DNA of 64,000 bases, from NCBI RefSeq assembly GCF_011038845.1, contig NZ_JAAKDW010000001.1, forward strand, positions 290,655-354,654, read 5' to 3'. Below, piece after piece: positions 1 through 9,410 of the stretch; position 1 is the stretch's first letter, and each line of letters starts with the position of its first letter. Under the pieces are notes generated by a model. That model did no database searches. It worked only from the letters and a program-made list of their open reading frames with translations, and was not told where the DNA came from. The position numbers were made by a program, and so were the translations under genes. The DNA is from Enterococcus sp. ZJ1622. Its GTDB lineage: Bacteria > Bacillota > Bacilli > Lactobacillales > Enterococcaceae.

Positions 1-1836
1 TATGTTTCACAAAGAGACGATGGTAAGAAAACTGATGTCATCTTTGGGCAGAACAGAGAGGTGCGATCGGATGAATGGCTTGTACAGACGCCGTTTTACC
101 TTTCGCAAGCAGAAGAAGGTTATCCGTTAGTGAACGAAGATTATTCGCTGAATGGTCAGAACATGGTCATTGCGTATAATTCTCCAGTGAAAGATCTGAC
201 AGTGATCGGCAAACCTTTTAACTGGGGGTTCTTTTTCCTTGGGAGAGATCGCGGATTATCCTTTTACTGGGCAGTGAAACTAGTAGGGATGATTCTTTTA
301 GGCTTTGAATTGCTGATGATTCTGACGAAAAGAAAAAAGGCATTATCACTAGTCGGTTCTTTTGCATTGACTTTTTCTCCCGCAGTCCAGTGGTGGTTCA
401 TGCAGCATGTCGGCGATTTGATTTTCTTTACGTTGGGGCTTATGGTGGCCTTTTACCATTATTTCTATCAGCATGAGAAAAAATGGCTGAGAACATTGCT
501 GATGATATTGATCGTGATATTCGGGATCGGCTTTGTTCTGGTCATCTATCCAGCTCATCAAGTCATGCTGGCCTATCTATTGATTATCTATTTTGTCGGT
601 CTGCTGATCTATTATGGCAAAAGAATCACTTGGGACCTATTTGACGCTTTACTGATCGGTGGTGCGATCGTATTCATTGGCATCGTGCTGTTTTATTTCT
701 GGTCTACTTCCAAAGATGCACTGGAAGCGTCACTGAATACATTGTACCCAGGAAAACGAGTAAGTACGGGCGGGAAATGGACTTTTGGCGAATTCTTTTA
801 CTTTTTGACGAATTGGAAGATTCCGTTCAAAGATATCAGCTTTTCTAATAATTCAGAAGTGGCGCTGTTCTATCATTTCTTTCCAATCGTGTTTTTAGCC
901 AGCCCGTTTGTTTTGTTCGGCAAAAAAGACAGTGAACAAAAATTATTAGGACGTATACTGATGGTTTTTTGTTTATTCTCTCTTTTCTGGATCACGATCG
1001 GTTTGCCAAAAGGAATCGCTGAACTCACCTTGTTGTCTTATGTTCCTGCAGAAAGAGCTTTACTGACATTCAGTTTTGCTGCTTGTTTACTGACGATTTG
1101 GTTCATTGCTTATATCTGGCGGGAAGAAGTGATCCCCACTTGGTACAAGTTCATTTTGCTGATTGTCAACGCTGGAATGTACGTGTATGCGATCGACAGC
1201 TCCCGTATGTCAGGTTATTTTTCAGTAATCGAAACAGCAGGGATTGCCATTGCGGGTACTTTGATATTAGCTTTCGCTTTATTTGGATGCAGACGTCTGT
1301 TTTATCTGTCTTTTGCTGCCTTGGTCATCGCTTCAGGATTTTTCGTTAATCCAGTTGTCGAAGGGACAGGTGCGATCTATGAAAAAACACTGGCAAAAGA
1401 GATCCGAAAGATCGATCAGGCAGACCCAGGGAAAATCTGGCTGTCAGAAGATCAACTGTACAATTTCACACCTGCACTTGGAGTAAAATCTTTCAACACC
1501 GTACGTTTTTATCCTGACATGGCGGCTTGGAAACTGATCGATCCAGATGGCAACGCAGAAAGATTCTACAATCGCTATGCGCATACGAGAGCGTTTATCG
1601 CAAAAGAAGAGACCTCGTACGTTTTGGATCGTCCGGATATGTTTACTGTGACGCTGAACTTTGAGGATGCGAAGAAATTAGGGATCAATTACGTGGTCAG
1701 CAAACGGCCGCTAAATGATTATAACCAGTTGGGAGAGGCCCAGTTCACACAGCTGTATGGTCCGGATCAGGATGGTTACAGGATTTTTGGAATCAGTTAT
1801 CCGAATGACCAGCAAAATCAGCTGCTAGGACAATAA
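1..1836 (+). CDS. Polytopic membrane protein of Epa-type polysaccharide cluster (5' end cut by window)
   Basis: The reading frame is open from base 1, so the true start lies upstream; the GTG at 61 is only an internal codon. The visible part (611 residues) has about ten hydrophobic segments followed by a soluble C-terminal region of roughly 150 residues. This layout resembles large bacterial membrane proteins of the GT-C glycosyltransferase or YfhO type, but no catalytic motif is certain. It lies 48 bp before an O-antigen-ligase-like gene and upstream of an ABC polysaccharide exporter. In E. faecium Epa clusters this position is occupied by epaP, so it is tentatively EpaP. It acts at the cytoplasmic membrane, probably in polysaccharide assembly or decoration; the precise reaction is not visible. 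Confidence 0.75.
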   Translation, partial: YVSQRDDGKKTDVIFGQNREVRSDEWLVQTPFYLSQAEEGYPLVNEDYSLNGQNMVIAYNSPVKDLTVIGKPFNWGFFFLGRDRGLSFYWAVKLVGMILLGFELLMILTKRKKALSLVGSFALTFSPAVQWWFMQHVGDLIFFTLGLMVAFYHYFYQHEKKWLRTLLMILIVIFGIGFVLVIYPAHQVMLAYLLIIYFVGLLIYYGKRITWDLFDALLIGGAIVFIGIVLFYFWSTSKDALEASLNTLYPGKRVSTGGKWTFGEFFYFLTNWKIPFKDISFSNNSEVALFYHFFPIVFLASPFVLFGKKDSEQKLLGRILMVFCLFSLFWITIGLPKGIAELTLLSYVPAERALLTFSFAACLLTIWFIAYIWREEVIPTWYKFILLIVNAGMYVYAIDSSRMSGYFSVIETAGIAIAGTLILAFALFGCRRLFYLSFAALVIASGFFVNPVVEGTGAIYEKTLAKEIRKIDQADPGKIWLSEDQLYNFTPALGVKSFNTVRFYPDMAAWKLIDPDGNAERFYNRYAHTRAFIAKEETSYVLDRPDMFTVTLNFEDAKKLGINYVVSKRPLNDYNQLGEAQFTQLYGPDQDGYRIFGISYPNDQQNQLLGQ

Positions 1837-1884
1837 AACGTGTGAAAAATAGAGTTTCCAACAAATGGGAGCAACGAAAGGAGA

Positions 1885-3153
1885 GTGAAAAAAATTCAAC
1901 AAATCGTACAGAAATTCAGTAATAAAATGAGTGCTGCTCTTTTGCTCATGCTCACATCAATCCTCTTTTTTGTATGGACAGCTGGGCTTAGTGTCCCGGC
2001 TGCTTCCTTTTTATATGACAACAGCCCTAAATTGATTGCTATGAGTATTTTGATTTTGTTAGGACTGAATATCTACAAGGCACGAGGGGCTGATTTTTTC
2101 TATTTAGGCGCAACGGTAGTGATTTTTCTTTTCTTTTCGTTTTTTAGAGAGATAAGAAATGAGTCGCTTTCTGGGGATCTGCTTCTTCCACTTGTGATCA
2201 TTTTTGTCTTAGTCGTGAAGTGGATCGAGTTTACCAAATGGGATCGTGCCATGTATTTGCTTGTTTTTTATCTTTTTTTAGGCATCACAGTCTATCGAGT
2301 ATTCACAGAGATCCAAGTACCGGAAGGGCAGAGTATCTGGTTGCCAGGCAATTCACTTTCAGATATTTGGATCAATACGAATACGATTGGTGGTTCATTG
2401 TTGACCCTTGCCCTGCTAATCAGCGGGTTTGCCAGTTCGTTTGAAAAATGGTATGTCCGAATGTTGGCACTGCCGGCTGTAGTTGCCGCATTGCTAGGTA
2501 TCTGGGTTTGTCAATCCAGAGGCGCTTTAGTTGCGCTGATTGTTTTTGCAGTATTGGATATCTTGCCTAAGTTTTCAATGAAAATTATCCGAGCGCCATT
2601 TATCGCTTATACGGCCACGATCATTTTAGCCTTGCCATTATCCTACTTAGCAGGAAGCTCTGAAAAAGTAAACTTGTTTACCGGAAGAGAAGATATCTGG
2701 AATCATTTTTATCAGACACTCTCAGAAAAAACAGAGCAGATCTGGCTTGGGATGCAGCCATTTGTTTTCCATCGCGGTCATCAGGTGTTAGGAAATCACA
2801 ACAGTTATAATTCTATCCTTAATCTTTATGGATTGGTCGGGTTCGGACTTGTTGTACTGCTGTTGTTAGGCTATATCGGCAAGTTGACGTTGCGCGCCGA
2901 TCTATCGAATGGGCAAATGACTTTTCTTTGGGCATTCTTTGCCATATTGATGCAGTCGTTCATGGAAGACACACTTACTTCTTATCCATGGCTGCCTCTG
3001 ATCTATCTGCTGCTGGCGATGGCTTCTCACCGATATGATGGATACGACGAATATATTGAATATGATGAATCCGAGATACCGGGACACATTGAAAGCAGAG
3101 ATTTTGAAGATGATACAGAAGGATCATTCTCAAGAATCAAACGGTATCATTAA
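1885..3153 (+). CDS. O-antigen ligase/polymerase-like membrane protein (EpaQ-like)
   Basis: The 422-residue protein has about ten transmembrane segments. Near the middle is the Wzy/WaaL-type pattern (a CQSRGALVAL stretch, then GREDIWNHFY) and a late NHNSYNSILNLYGLVGFG loop. These are the hallmarks of the O-antigen ligase superfamily, which moves lipid-linked glycans at the outer face of the membrane. The C-terminal 35 residues are hydrophilic and acidic. The start is uncertain: the GTG at 1885 is only one base after an AGGAG, so Met15 (1927) or a rare start just downstream is possible. Position and family match epaQ of enterococcal Epa clusters (inference). An intrinsic terminator follows at 3218. 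Confidence 0.8.
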   Translation: MKKIQQIVQKFSNKMSAALLLMLTSILFFVWTAGLSVPAASFLYDNSPKLIAMSILILLGLNIYKARGADFFYLGATVVIFLFFSFFREIRNESLSGDLLLPLVIIFVLVVKWIEFTKWDRAMYLLVFYLFLGITVYRVFTEIQVPEGQSIWLPGNSLSDIWINTNTIGGSLLTLALLISGFASSFEKWYVRMLALPAVVAALLGIWVCQSRGALVALIVFAVLDILPKFSMKIIRAPFIAYTATIILALPLSYLAGSSEKVNLFTGREDIWNHFYQTLSEKTEQIWLGMQPFVFHRGHQVLGNHNSYNSILNLYGLVGFGLVVLLLLGYIGKLTLRADLSNGQMTFLWAFFAILMQSFMEDTLTSYPWLPLIYLLLAMASHRYDGYDEYIEYDESEIPGHIESRDFEDDTEGSFSRIKRYH

Positions 3154-3217
3154 ACACGTTTGTAAAAAGCCGCTCTGCATCAGGCAGGTAGCATAGATTT
3201 ATCAAAAAAATCAGGGA

Positions 3218-3254
3218 AGTAGTCAAGACAAAACGATGTCTTGGCTGCTTTTTT
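3218..3254 (+). terminator. Rho-independent terminator after the EpaQ-like gene
   Basis: A 12-bp stem (3218-3229 with 3238-3249, two G-U pairs) with an 8-base loop is followed by five T's. It separates the first two membrane-protein genes from the ABC-exporter transcription unit. Confidence 0.85.
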
Positions 3255-3261
3255 GGGTTTA

Positions 3262-3290
3262 TTGCAATTGCTTGTTATCTTTTGTAGAAT
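3262..3290 (+). promoter_or_regulatory. Candidate sigma-A promoter for the ABC-exporter operon
   Basis: TTGCAA (3262-3267) and TAGAAT (3285-3290) are spaced by 17 bp just after the terminator. A second candidate lies nearer the gene: an extended -10, TGGTAAAAT, at 3364-3372, without a clear -35. Either would drive the genes from 3416. Confidence 0.4.
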
Positions 3291-3415
3291 AGAAACGTTA
3301 GAGCAAAGTTTACAAAGCAGAAAGTTAAGAAAAAAATAATATCGCAGTCCATTGGTGAATTTGTGGTAAAATGACACTTGACTGTAATTCATAGAAATCG
3401 CTTGGAGGAACACAA

Positions 3416-4222
3416 ATGTTTAAAGATCTGTTTTTATTTATGAAGGATATCTATCAGAACAGAAAATTGCTGCTTCAATTCTCACTGAATGATTTTAAAT
3501 CACGCTATGCGGGATCATTTTTGGGGATTTTATGGGCATTCATCAATCCTGTTTTCACTGTCCTGATCTACTGGCTGGTTTTCGGCTTCGGTTTGAAGGC
3601 GCAGATGGTCGATGCAAAATATCCATTTATCGTTTATCTAGTCACTGGAATAGTCCCATGGTTCTTTTTCTCTGATGCTTTTGCATCGACAACGGTCGTT
3701 TTTCGAGAGTATACGTATCTGGTAAAAAAAGTCGTCTTCAATATAAGGATCTTACCTACGACAAAAATCTTGTCTAATCTGTATACGCATCTTTTCTTTA
3801 TCCTGATCGGGCTAGGTATAGCGATCGGATACGGCTTTTATCCCTCGGTGATGACTTTACAATTATTTTACTACCTGTTTTGTATGTGTGCATTCTTGAC
3901 AGGACTGACATGGCTGACTGCTTCGATCCAACCATTTTTACCTGACATCATGCAGCTGATCACGATCGTTTTGCAGCTGATCATGTGGACTTTGCCGATT
4001 CTTTGGAGTACGAACCAGTTCAATCCACAGATCGTGAGAGTGCTGAAATTGAATCCACTGTACTATATCGTTCAAGGCTATCGCGAATCATTTTTGAGTG
4101 AAGCATGGTTCTGGCAGCACGGTGCATATAGCTTGTACTTTTGGATCTTCACATTAGCATTGTTTGTGATTGGTTCCGCAGTGTTCCGTAGATTGAAACC
4201 ACATTTTTCAGATGTGTTGTAA
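3416..4222 (+). CDS. epaL: Polysaccharide ABC transporter permease (Wzm/TagG family)
   Basis: This 268-residue ABC-2 type permease has an N-terminal amphipathic start, the family's SRYAGSFLGILWAFINP motif near residues 29-46, and six predicted membrane segments. It would form the channel that exports undecaprenyl-linked polysaccharide, with the ATPase encoded 11 bp downstream. A GGAGG ribosome site sits 7 bases before the ATG. Length and motif are normal for Wzm/TagG/RgpC proteins. In enterococci the Epa rhamnan exporter is named EpaL-EpaM; the symbol rests on cluster context. Confidence 0.9.
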   Translation: MFKDLFLFMKDIYQNRKLLLQFSLNDFKSRYAGSFLGILWAFINPVFTVLIYWLVFGFGLKAQMVDAKYPFIVYLVTGIVPWFFFSDAFASTTVVFREYTYLVKKVVFNIRILPTTKILSNLYTHLFFILIGLGIAIGYGFYPSVMTLQLFYYLFCMCAFLTGLTWLTASIQPFLPDIMQLITIVLQLIMWTLPILWSTNQFNPQIVRVLKLNPLYYIVQGYRESFLSEAWFWQHGAYSLYFWIFTLALFVIGSAVFRRLKPHFSDVL

Positions 4223-4233
4223 GGAGAATAAAC

Positions 4234-5454
4234 ATGACAGAATATGCGATTAAATTAAACAACATCACAAAATCATATAATATGTACGCAAAACCAACGG
4301 ATCGCTTCCGTGAAGCACTCAATCCATTCAAAAAATCCTACCATGATGTGTTTTATGCATTGAAGAATATCAATGTGGAGATCAAAAAAGGAGAAATGAT
4401 CGGCTTCGTGGGCGAAAATGGCTCGGGAAAATCAACCATGCTGAAAATCATCACTGGCGTATTGACACCCACATCCGGCACGATGGAAATCGAAGGGAAG
4501 ATTTCTGCGCTGCTTGAATTGGGCTCAGGATTCAATCCTGAATATTCGGGCTACGACAATATCTATCTGAATGGGATGGTCCTCGGTTTTTCTCGCGAAG
4601 AAATCGATGGGATGGTCGATGACATCATTGAATTTGCAGATATCGGCGATCATATCTATCAGCCAGTCAAGACGTATTCAAGCGGGATGTTTGTCCGACT
4701 GGCATTTGCTGTGGCGATCAATGTCAACCCTGATATTTTGATCGTAGACGAAGCTTTAGCCGTTGGCGATTTGGAATTCCAGTTGAAATGTATGGAAAAA
4801 TTCACAGAAATCAAAAATTCTGGAAAAACGATTTTATTCGTCTCTCACGATATCAGTTCGATCCGTCGTTTCTGTGACCGTTCTTATTGGCTGAAAAACG
4901 GAGAGGTCGTTGAATACGGAGATACGATGGACGTTACGACAAACTATGAGAACTTTCTGAAGAAAAAGTCAGTAAAAACTGTTGATCGTAACAAGAATCA
5001 AGTAGAACGTTTTGCGTCACCTGACATCGTGGATGTACTCAGTGCAGAATTATTGGACAAAGACAAAAATCCGATCGATGTTTTAGACCAAGGAGAGACG
5101 CTTTTAGTCAAAGTGACCTATGAAGTAAAAGATGACTCGATCAAAAATCCGGTACTGGGAATCGCTTTGCGCACCGTCGATAATTTTTATGTGTGCGGCT
5201 TGAATACGTTATTGGATGGGATCAAGATTCCTTGGAAAAAAGGAAAGAATGTCTTTTATCTTGAATACGAAAAGTTAGGTTTATTAGCTGGCGAGTATTA
5301 TTTTGATGTGGCGGTTTTTGAAGAAAACGCGACTGTTCCTTTGGTTTACAAGACGAAATACATGAATCTATTTGTAAATGGTTCTTATATCGGTGAAGGA
5401 ATCGTGATCTTGGATCATAAGTGGGAAGAAGGTAGTCATAACGATGAAGTATGA
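4234..5454 (+). CDS. epaM: Polysaccharide ABC transporter ATP-binding protein (Wzt/TagH type)
   Basis: The 406-residue ATPase has Walker A GENGSGKST (about residues 60-68), a signature of the Wzt subgroup (YSSGMFVRLAFA), Walker B ILIVDEALAVGD and the switch histidine in LFVSHD. Residues about 265-400 form a C-terminal beta-sandwich like the carbohydrate-recognition domain of Wzt proteins. It powers the permease encoded immediately upstream. Its last 11 bases overlap the following methyltransferase gene, suggesting translational coupling. The extra C-terminal domain suggests that chain ends are recognised before export, perhaps the product of the adjacent methyltransferase (inference). Confidence 0.92.
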   Translation: MTEYAIKLNNITKSYNMYAKPTDRFREALNPFKKSYHDVFYALKNINVEIKKGEMIGFVGENGSGKSTMLKIITGVLTPTSGTMEIEGKISALLELGSGFNPEYSGYDNIYLNGMVLGFSREEIDGMVDDIIEFADIGDHIYQPVKTYSSGMFVRLAFAVAINVNPDILIVDEALAVGDLEFQLKCMEKFTEIKNSGKTILFVSHDISSIRRFCDRSYWLKNGEVVEYGDTMDVTTNYENFLKKKSVKTVDRNKNQVERFASPDIVDVLSAELLDKDKNPIDVLDQGETLLVKVTYEVKDDSIKNPVLGIALRTVDNFYVCGLNTLLDGIKIPWKKGKNVFYLEYEKLGLLAGEYYFDVAVFEENATVPLVYKTKYMNLFVNGSYIGEGIVILDHKWEEGSHNDEV

Positions 5455-7027
5455 TTTTGAAATGGATCTAGACGAACAAAGCAGTGTAGGGAAAATCGCT
5501 GCTCAGATCAAGCTTGGAAGTAAGGTCTTAGAATTCGGACCGGGAAATGGCCGATTAACGAAGCATATGATCGGCGCAAAAAATTGTGAAGTAAGCATCG
5601 TCGAATTAGACAAGGAATTGTTCGATTATGTCAGCGATTTTGCACAAGACGGGTTTTACGGCGATATCGAAAGCTTCGAATGGGCCAACTATTTTGCCGG
5701 ACAGACCTTTGATTATGTATTGTTTGCTGATGTGTTAGAGCATTTAGTGGATCCAGGCAAAACACTGGCTAAAGTCAGAGAATTTCTGAATGAAGAAGGC
5801 GAAATCCTGATCACGTTTCCTAACTTGGCACACAATTCAGTCTTGATCGATCTATTCAACAATGAATTGCCATGGGCTTCTTATGGCTTGTTAGATGAGA
5901 CACACAATTCTTTTTACACACATACAGGATTCAAGAAAGTGTTTGAAAGAGCTGGGTTGCATATCAATATTGAGGACTATCTTTACTTAGCAGTAGGAGA
6001 TACAGAACTGGACTCTACTTATGAAGAATTACCGAAAGCTGTTCGATATGATTTTAAAATGCGTCCATTCGGCGAAGTGTATCAATACTTCTTCTCGTTG
6101 AAAAAACACCCAGTCGAAAGCAAAGCGGTCCAGCCGCAAAACTCGAATTATGTCAAAGTCATGGAAATGATCCAGCAAACCGCGCAAGGGGAAACCGCAC
6201 AGCAGATCCCATTCAACAATTTTACTGGCGAAAATCAGACATTGACATTTCCAATCGCAGAAAGCACGGAAACAGTAGCGATACGATTTGAAAAGCAACC
6301 AGGCTTTATTGAATTCCGTGCAGAAGTAGCAGGTGACTGCGTCGAATTTATCCAATCGAATGCAGTGATCAAGACTCCAAGTGATTGCTACTTATTCGAT
6401 GGCGAAGAAGTACCAGAATTCTTGATTACCGAAGCAGCTGGCAAAGACTTGACGATCCATTGTCATTATCGATTTATCGGCGAATTGACAGATACGATGA
6501 AAGAAGTTCTAGCTGTAATCAAACCGATGAATGAAGTCAAGAAAGAATTACGCCAAAAAAACGCAGAATTGGAAAAAGAACTCCAAGAATCAAATGAAGA
6601 AAAAGAAGCGTTAGATCATTATCTTCAAACGACAACAAATCGTTACTGCTCTTTATTGGACAAAAATGAATGGTCTATCAAACCAAAAGGAATGCGTCGT
6701 ACAAAAGAAACAGCCAAAAAGATCCAAGCAAAAGAGTTATCTCTGCGGATCGACGAAAAAACATGGGATGCAGAAACAAAAATCTTGAAAATCGTTGGCT
6801 GGGGAATCTCAAAAGAAGATCGGACACCGCTATCTTATAAATTGTCAGCAGATCAATCGCCTTATTTCGATGCAACTCCGATCCTTCGTGATGAAGTCAA
6901 TCAAGCAGAACAGTTGCCGGAAGACACCAAAGCAGGGTTCGAACTACAGATCCTCTGTGAACAGGAACAAGCCTTTCTGGTAGAAGTCATTGCTGAAAAC
7001 GGCCGTTCATGGCATGTTGAAATGTAG
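5444..7027 (+). CDS. SAM-dependent methyltransferase with coiled coil and C-terminal beta-rich module
   Basis: This 527-residue multidomain protein begins with a class I methyltransferase (residues about 15-200). Its SAM-binding motif I is VLEFGPGNGRLTKHM, followed by an acidic VELD and the LFADVLEHLVDP motif. Residues about 235-355 look beta-rich. A coiled coil (about 365-400, repeated Lys/Glu/Leu heptads) follows, then an 80-residue tail containing IVGWGISKEDRTPLSYKLS. That tail resembles the N-terminus of the next protein. The gene overlaps epaM by 11 bp. By context it probably methylates or caps the exported polysaccharide. In some enterococcal Epa clusters this position carries epaN, but I cannot assign the symbol safely. 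Confidence 0.82.
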   Translation: MKYDFEMDLDEQSSVGKIAAQIKLGSKVLEFGPGNGRLTKHMIGAKNCEVSIVELDKELFDYVSDFAQDGFYGDIESFEWANYFAGQTFDYVLFADVLEHLVDPGKTLAKVREFLNEEGEILITFPNLAHNSVLIDLFNNELPWASYGLLDETHNSFYTHTGFKKVFERAGLHINIEDYLYLAVGDTELDSTYEELPKAVRYDFKMRPFGEVYQYFFSLKKHPVESKAVQPQNSNYVKVMEMIQQTAQGETAQQIPFNNFTGENQTLTFPIAESTETVAIRFEKQPGFIEFRAEVAGDCVEFIQSNAVIKTPSDCYLFDGEEVPEFLITEAAGKDLTIHCHYRFIGELTDTMKEVLAVIKPMNEVKKELRQKNAELEKELQESNEEKEALDHYLQTTTNRYCSLLDKNEWSIKPKGMRRTKETAKKIQAKELSLRIDEKTWDAETKILKIVGWGISKEDRTPLSYKLSADQSPYFDATPILRDEVNQAEQLPEDTKAGFELQILCEQEQAFLVEVIAENGRSWHVEM

Positions 7028-7068
7028 ACAATCACAACTAACTTATTTGATAAAGGAGTAACTGAACT

Positions 7069-9207
7069 GTGCAGAAGAAAGAAATTGCCGTATTTATAGA
7101 TCAGATCACTCGTGAGCGCGCTTCAGGGGATCTGCTCGTTGTCGGCTGGGCAATTGATGAAGTGACAAAAGAAATCCCTAAAATAAAAGTGGATAAAGAC
7201 AATCTATTAGCAGAAACGACACCCGTTGTAAGACTGGACATCAACCATCTCTATGGTTTAGATGTGAAAACACAAAGCGGCTTCAAGATCCGCCTTTCCG
7301 GCAAGATGAGAGGAAGAGCGATTCTGGATTTCCAGACAAAAGAACACCAGAATGGGATCGCAGTGAAGTTGAATGCCCATTACCCTTATGATGACGGAAT
7401 CGAGTCGGCATGGCAGAAACAAAAACGGTTATTAAAAAAAGGAATCAACTATGCACGTACACATGGTGTGAAAAAAGCGATCCGTCGTATAAAACTAGAA
7501 TTGAAGCCAGGCTCCGTAGATTATGCAGAATGGATCACCAGACACGAGAAAGTGGATCTGAAAGCTCAGCAGAATCAAGCAAAAGAATTTGCTTATCGTC
7601 CACTGATCTCAGTAGTGATGCCTGTTTACAACGTAGAGATCAAATGGCTGGAAAAATGTATCGATTCAGTCTTAGCTCAAACCTATGATCATTGGGAATT
7701 ATGCATCAGTGATGACGCTTCGACAGATCCAGCGATTCGAAAATGTCTCGAAGCTTATCAGGCAAAAGATGAACGGATCAAAGTCGTTTTTCGGGAAGAA
7801 AACGGTCATATCAGTTTAGCGACTAATTCTGCGTTGGAAAAGGCAGAAGGTGAATTTATCGCCTTGTTAGATAATGACGATGAATTACCGCCATTTGCTT
7901 TATATGAAGTTGCAAAAGTCTTGAATGAACGCCCGGAACTGGATTTGATCTATAGTGATGAAGATAAAATCGATGCAGATGGGAATCGGTTCGATCCTCA
8001 TTTCAAAGCAGACTGGTCCCCAGATACCTTGATGGGCAATAATTACATCTCTCATTTAGGTGTATATCGAACCAGTATCGTCAAAGAGCTTGGCGGATTT
8101 CGCAAAGGCTATGAAGGTTCACAGGATTACGATCTGGTCCTTCGATTCACAGAAAAGATTCCGGCAGAGCATATCTATCATATCGATCGGGTCTTGTATC
8201 ATTGGCGTACGATCCCTGGCTCGACTGCTAGCAGCGGCGAAGCTAAGAGCTATATCTATGACTCTGGCGTAAAAGCATTGACAGACGCATTAGCAAGACG
8301 GAAAATCAAAGGGAAAGTCCGTCCTGGGAGAATCTCCGGATTTTATGAAGTCACTTATGAAGTGCTAGAGGAAGAGTTGGTCAGTGTCATCATCCCGACT
8401 AAAAACGGCTATGATGATTTGAAAGTATGTGTTGATTCGATTATCGAGAAGACCACGTACCCGAATTATGAGATCATCATCGCAGACAATGGAAGCACCG
8501 ATCCTAAAATGCAGGAATTGTTTGCCGAGTACAAAAAACAGCTGAATGATCGGTTTATCGTCGAATTGATCGATATTCCTTTCAATTATTCACGCATCAA
8601 TAATCTAGCCGCTGAAAAAGCAAGCGGAAAGTACTATTTATTCCTGAACAACGATACAGAAGTCATCGAACCGAATTGGATGACGACAATGGTTTCCTAT
8701 GCGCAATTCGATCGGATCGGCTGTGTCGGTGCGAAGCTCTTTTATCCAGATGACACGACACAGCATGCCGGTGTTCTCTTAGGAATTGGTGGAGTTGCGG
8801 GACATGCGTTGAATAATTACGACCGGACACATTGCGGGTACTTCGGCCGTTTGGTTATCGATGTCGATTATTTAGCAGTCACAGCCGCTTGCATGATGGT
8901 CAAAGCAGCAGATTTCAAAGCAGTCAACGGGTTTGACGAAACATTAGAAGTAGCCTTCAATGATGTCGATCTTTGCTTGAAAGTCTATGAATTAGGCCGC
9001 AACAATGTTTATGCCCATCAGGCAGAACTTTATCATTTCGAATCGAAATCAAGAGGATACGAAGATACACCGGAAAAACAAAAACGTTTCGCCGGAGAAA
9101 TCAAGAAGATGCAGGACAAATGGCCTGCGTATATCGCACATGATCCTTTTTATAATGATAACCTGACAAAAGAAGGGATCGGCGACTTCTCGCTGAGACC
9201 GGATTAA
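7069..9207 (+). CDS. Tandem two-domain GT2 glycosyltransferase of the Epa cluster (EpaO-like)
   Basis: The 712-residue protein carries two GT-A (GT2) domains. The first, about residues 180-330, starts ISVVMPVYNVEIKWLE and has LLDNDDE. The second, about 440-690, starts VSVIIPTKNGYDDL and has FLNNDTE. It has no membrane segment and should work on the cytoplasmic side, adding two sugars or alternating linkages to the lipid-linked chain, as RgpF/WbbL-like rhamnosyltransferases do. The first 110 residues form a beta-rich module related to the tail of the preceding methyltransferase. The GTG start has AAAGGAG 10 bases upstream. Position suggests epaO (inference). A 16-bp-stem terminator follows. 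Confidence 0.87.
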   Translation: MQKKEIAVFIDQITRERASGDLLVVGWAIDEVTKEIPKIKVDKDNLLAETTPVVRLDINHLYGLDVKTQSGFKIRLSGKMRGRAILDFQTKEHQNGIAVKLNAHYPYDDGIESAWQKQKRLLKKGINYARTHGVKKAIRRIKLELKPGSVDYAEWITRHEKVDLKAQQNQAKEFAYRPLISVVMPVYNVEIKWLEKCIDSVLAQTYDHWELCISDDASTDPAIRKCLEAYQAKDERIKVVFREENGHISLATNSALEKAEGEFIALLDNDDELPPFALYEVAKVLNERPELDLIYSDEDKIDADGNRFDPHFKADWSPDTLMGNNYISHLGVYRTSIVKELGGFRKGYEGSQDYDLVLRFTEKIPAEHIYHIDRVLYHWRTIPGSTASSGEAKSYIYDSGVKALTDALARRKIKGKVRPGRISGFYEVTYEVLEEELVSVIIPTKNGYDDLKVCVDSIIEKTTYPNYEIIIADNGSTDPKMQELFAEYKKQLNDRFIVELIDIPFNYSRINNLAAEKASGKYYLFLNNDTEVIEPNWMTTMVSYAQFDRIGCVGAKLFYPDDTTQHAGVLLGIGGVAGHALNNYDRTHCGYFGRLVIDVDYLAVTAACMMVKAADFKAVNGFDETLEVAFNDVDLCLKVYELGRNNVYAHQAELYHFESKSRGYEDTPEKQKRFAGEIKKMQDKWPAYIAHDPFYNDNLTKEGIGDFSLRPD

Positions 9208-9214
9208 AAACAAA

Positions 9215-9257
9215 AAACTGTTTCTTCATCTAAATGGATGAAGAGACAGTTTTTTTA
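9215..9257 (+). terminator. Strong intrinsic terminator closing the ABC-exporter operon
   Basis: A 16-bp stem (9215-9230 with 9237-9252, one G-U pair) and 6-base loop run into a T tract ending at 9257. Confidence 0.92.
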
Positions 9258-9366
9258 CTTCGGCAATATTGTATAGGAAGTTGCATCATTCCGTATAAAA
9301 GACAAGGTTTTTTTCTTTTAATTTATTTTACAATTTGGTTATTCACTAGGTTTTTAAAGTTGGCTA

Positions 9367-9375
9367 TGGTAAGAT
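9367..9375 (+). promoter_or_regulatory. Extended -10 promoter of the priming-transferase operon
   Basis: TGG-TAAGAT at 9367-9375 is an extended -10 with no clear -35. It lies 35 bp before the start codon at 9411 and after the terminator at 9215-9257, so it is the likely entry to the long surface-polysaccharide operon. Confidence 0.5.
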
Positions 9376-9410
9376 GATAGAGGCATTATTTAATGGTTAG
9401 GAGTGTATAT

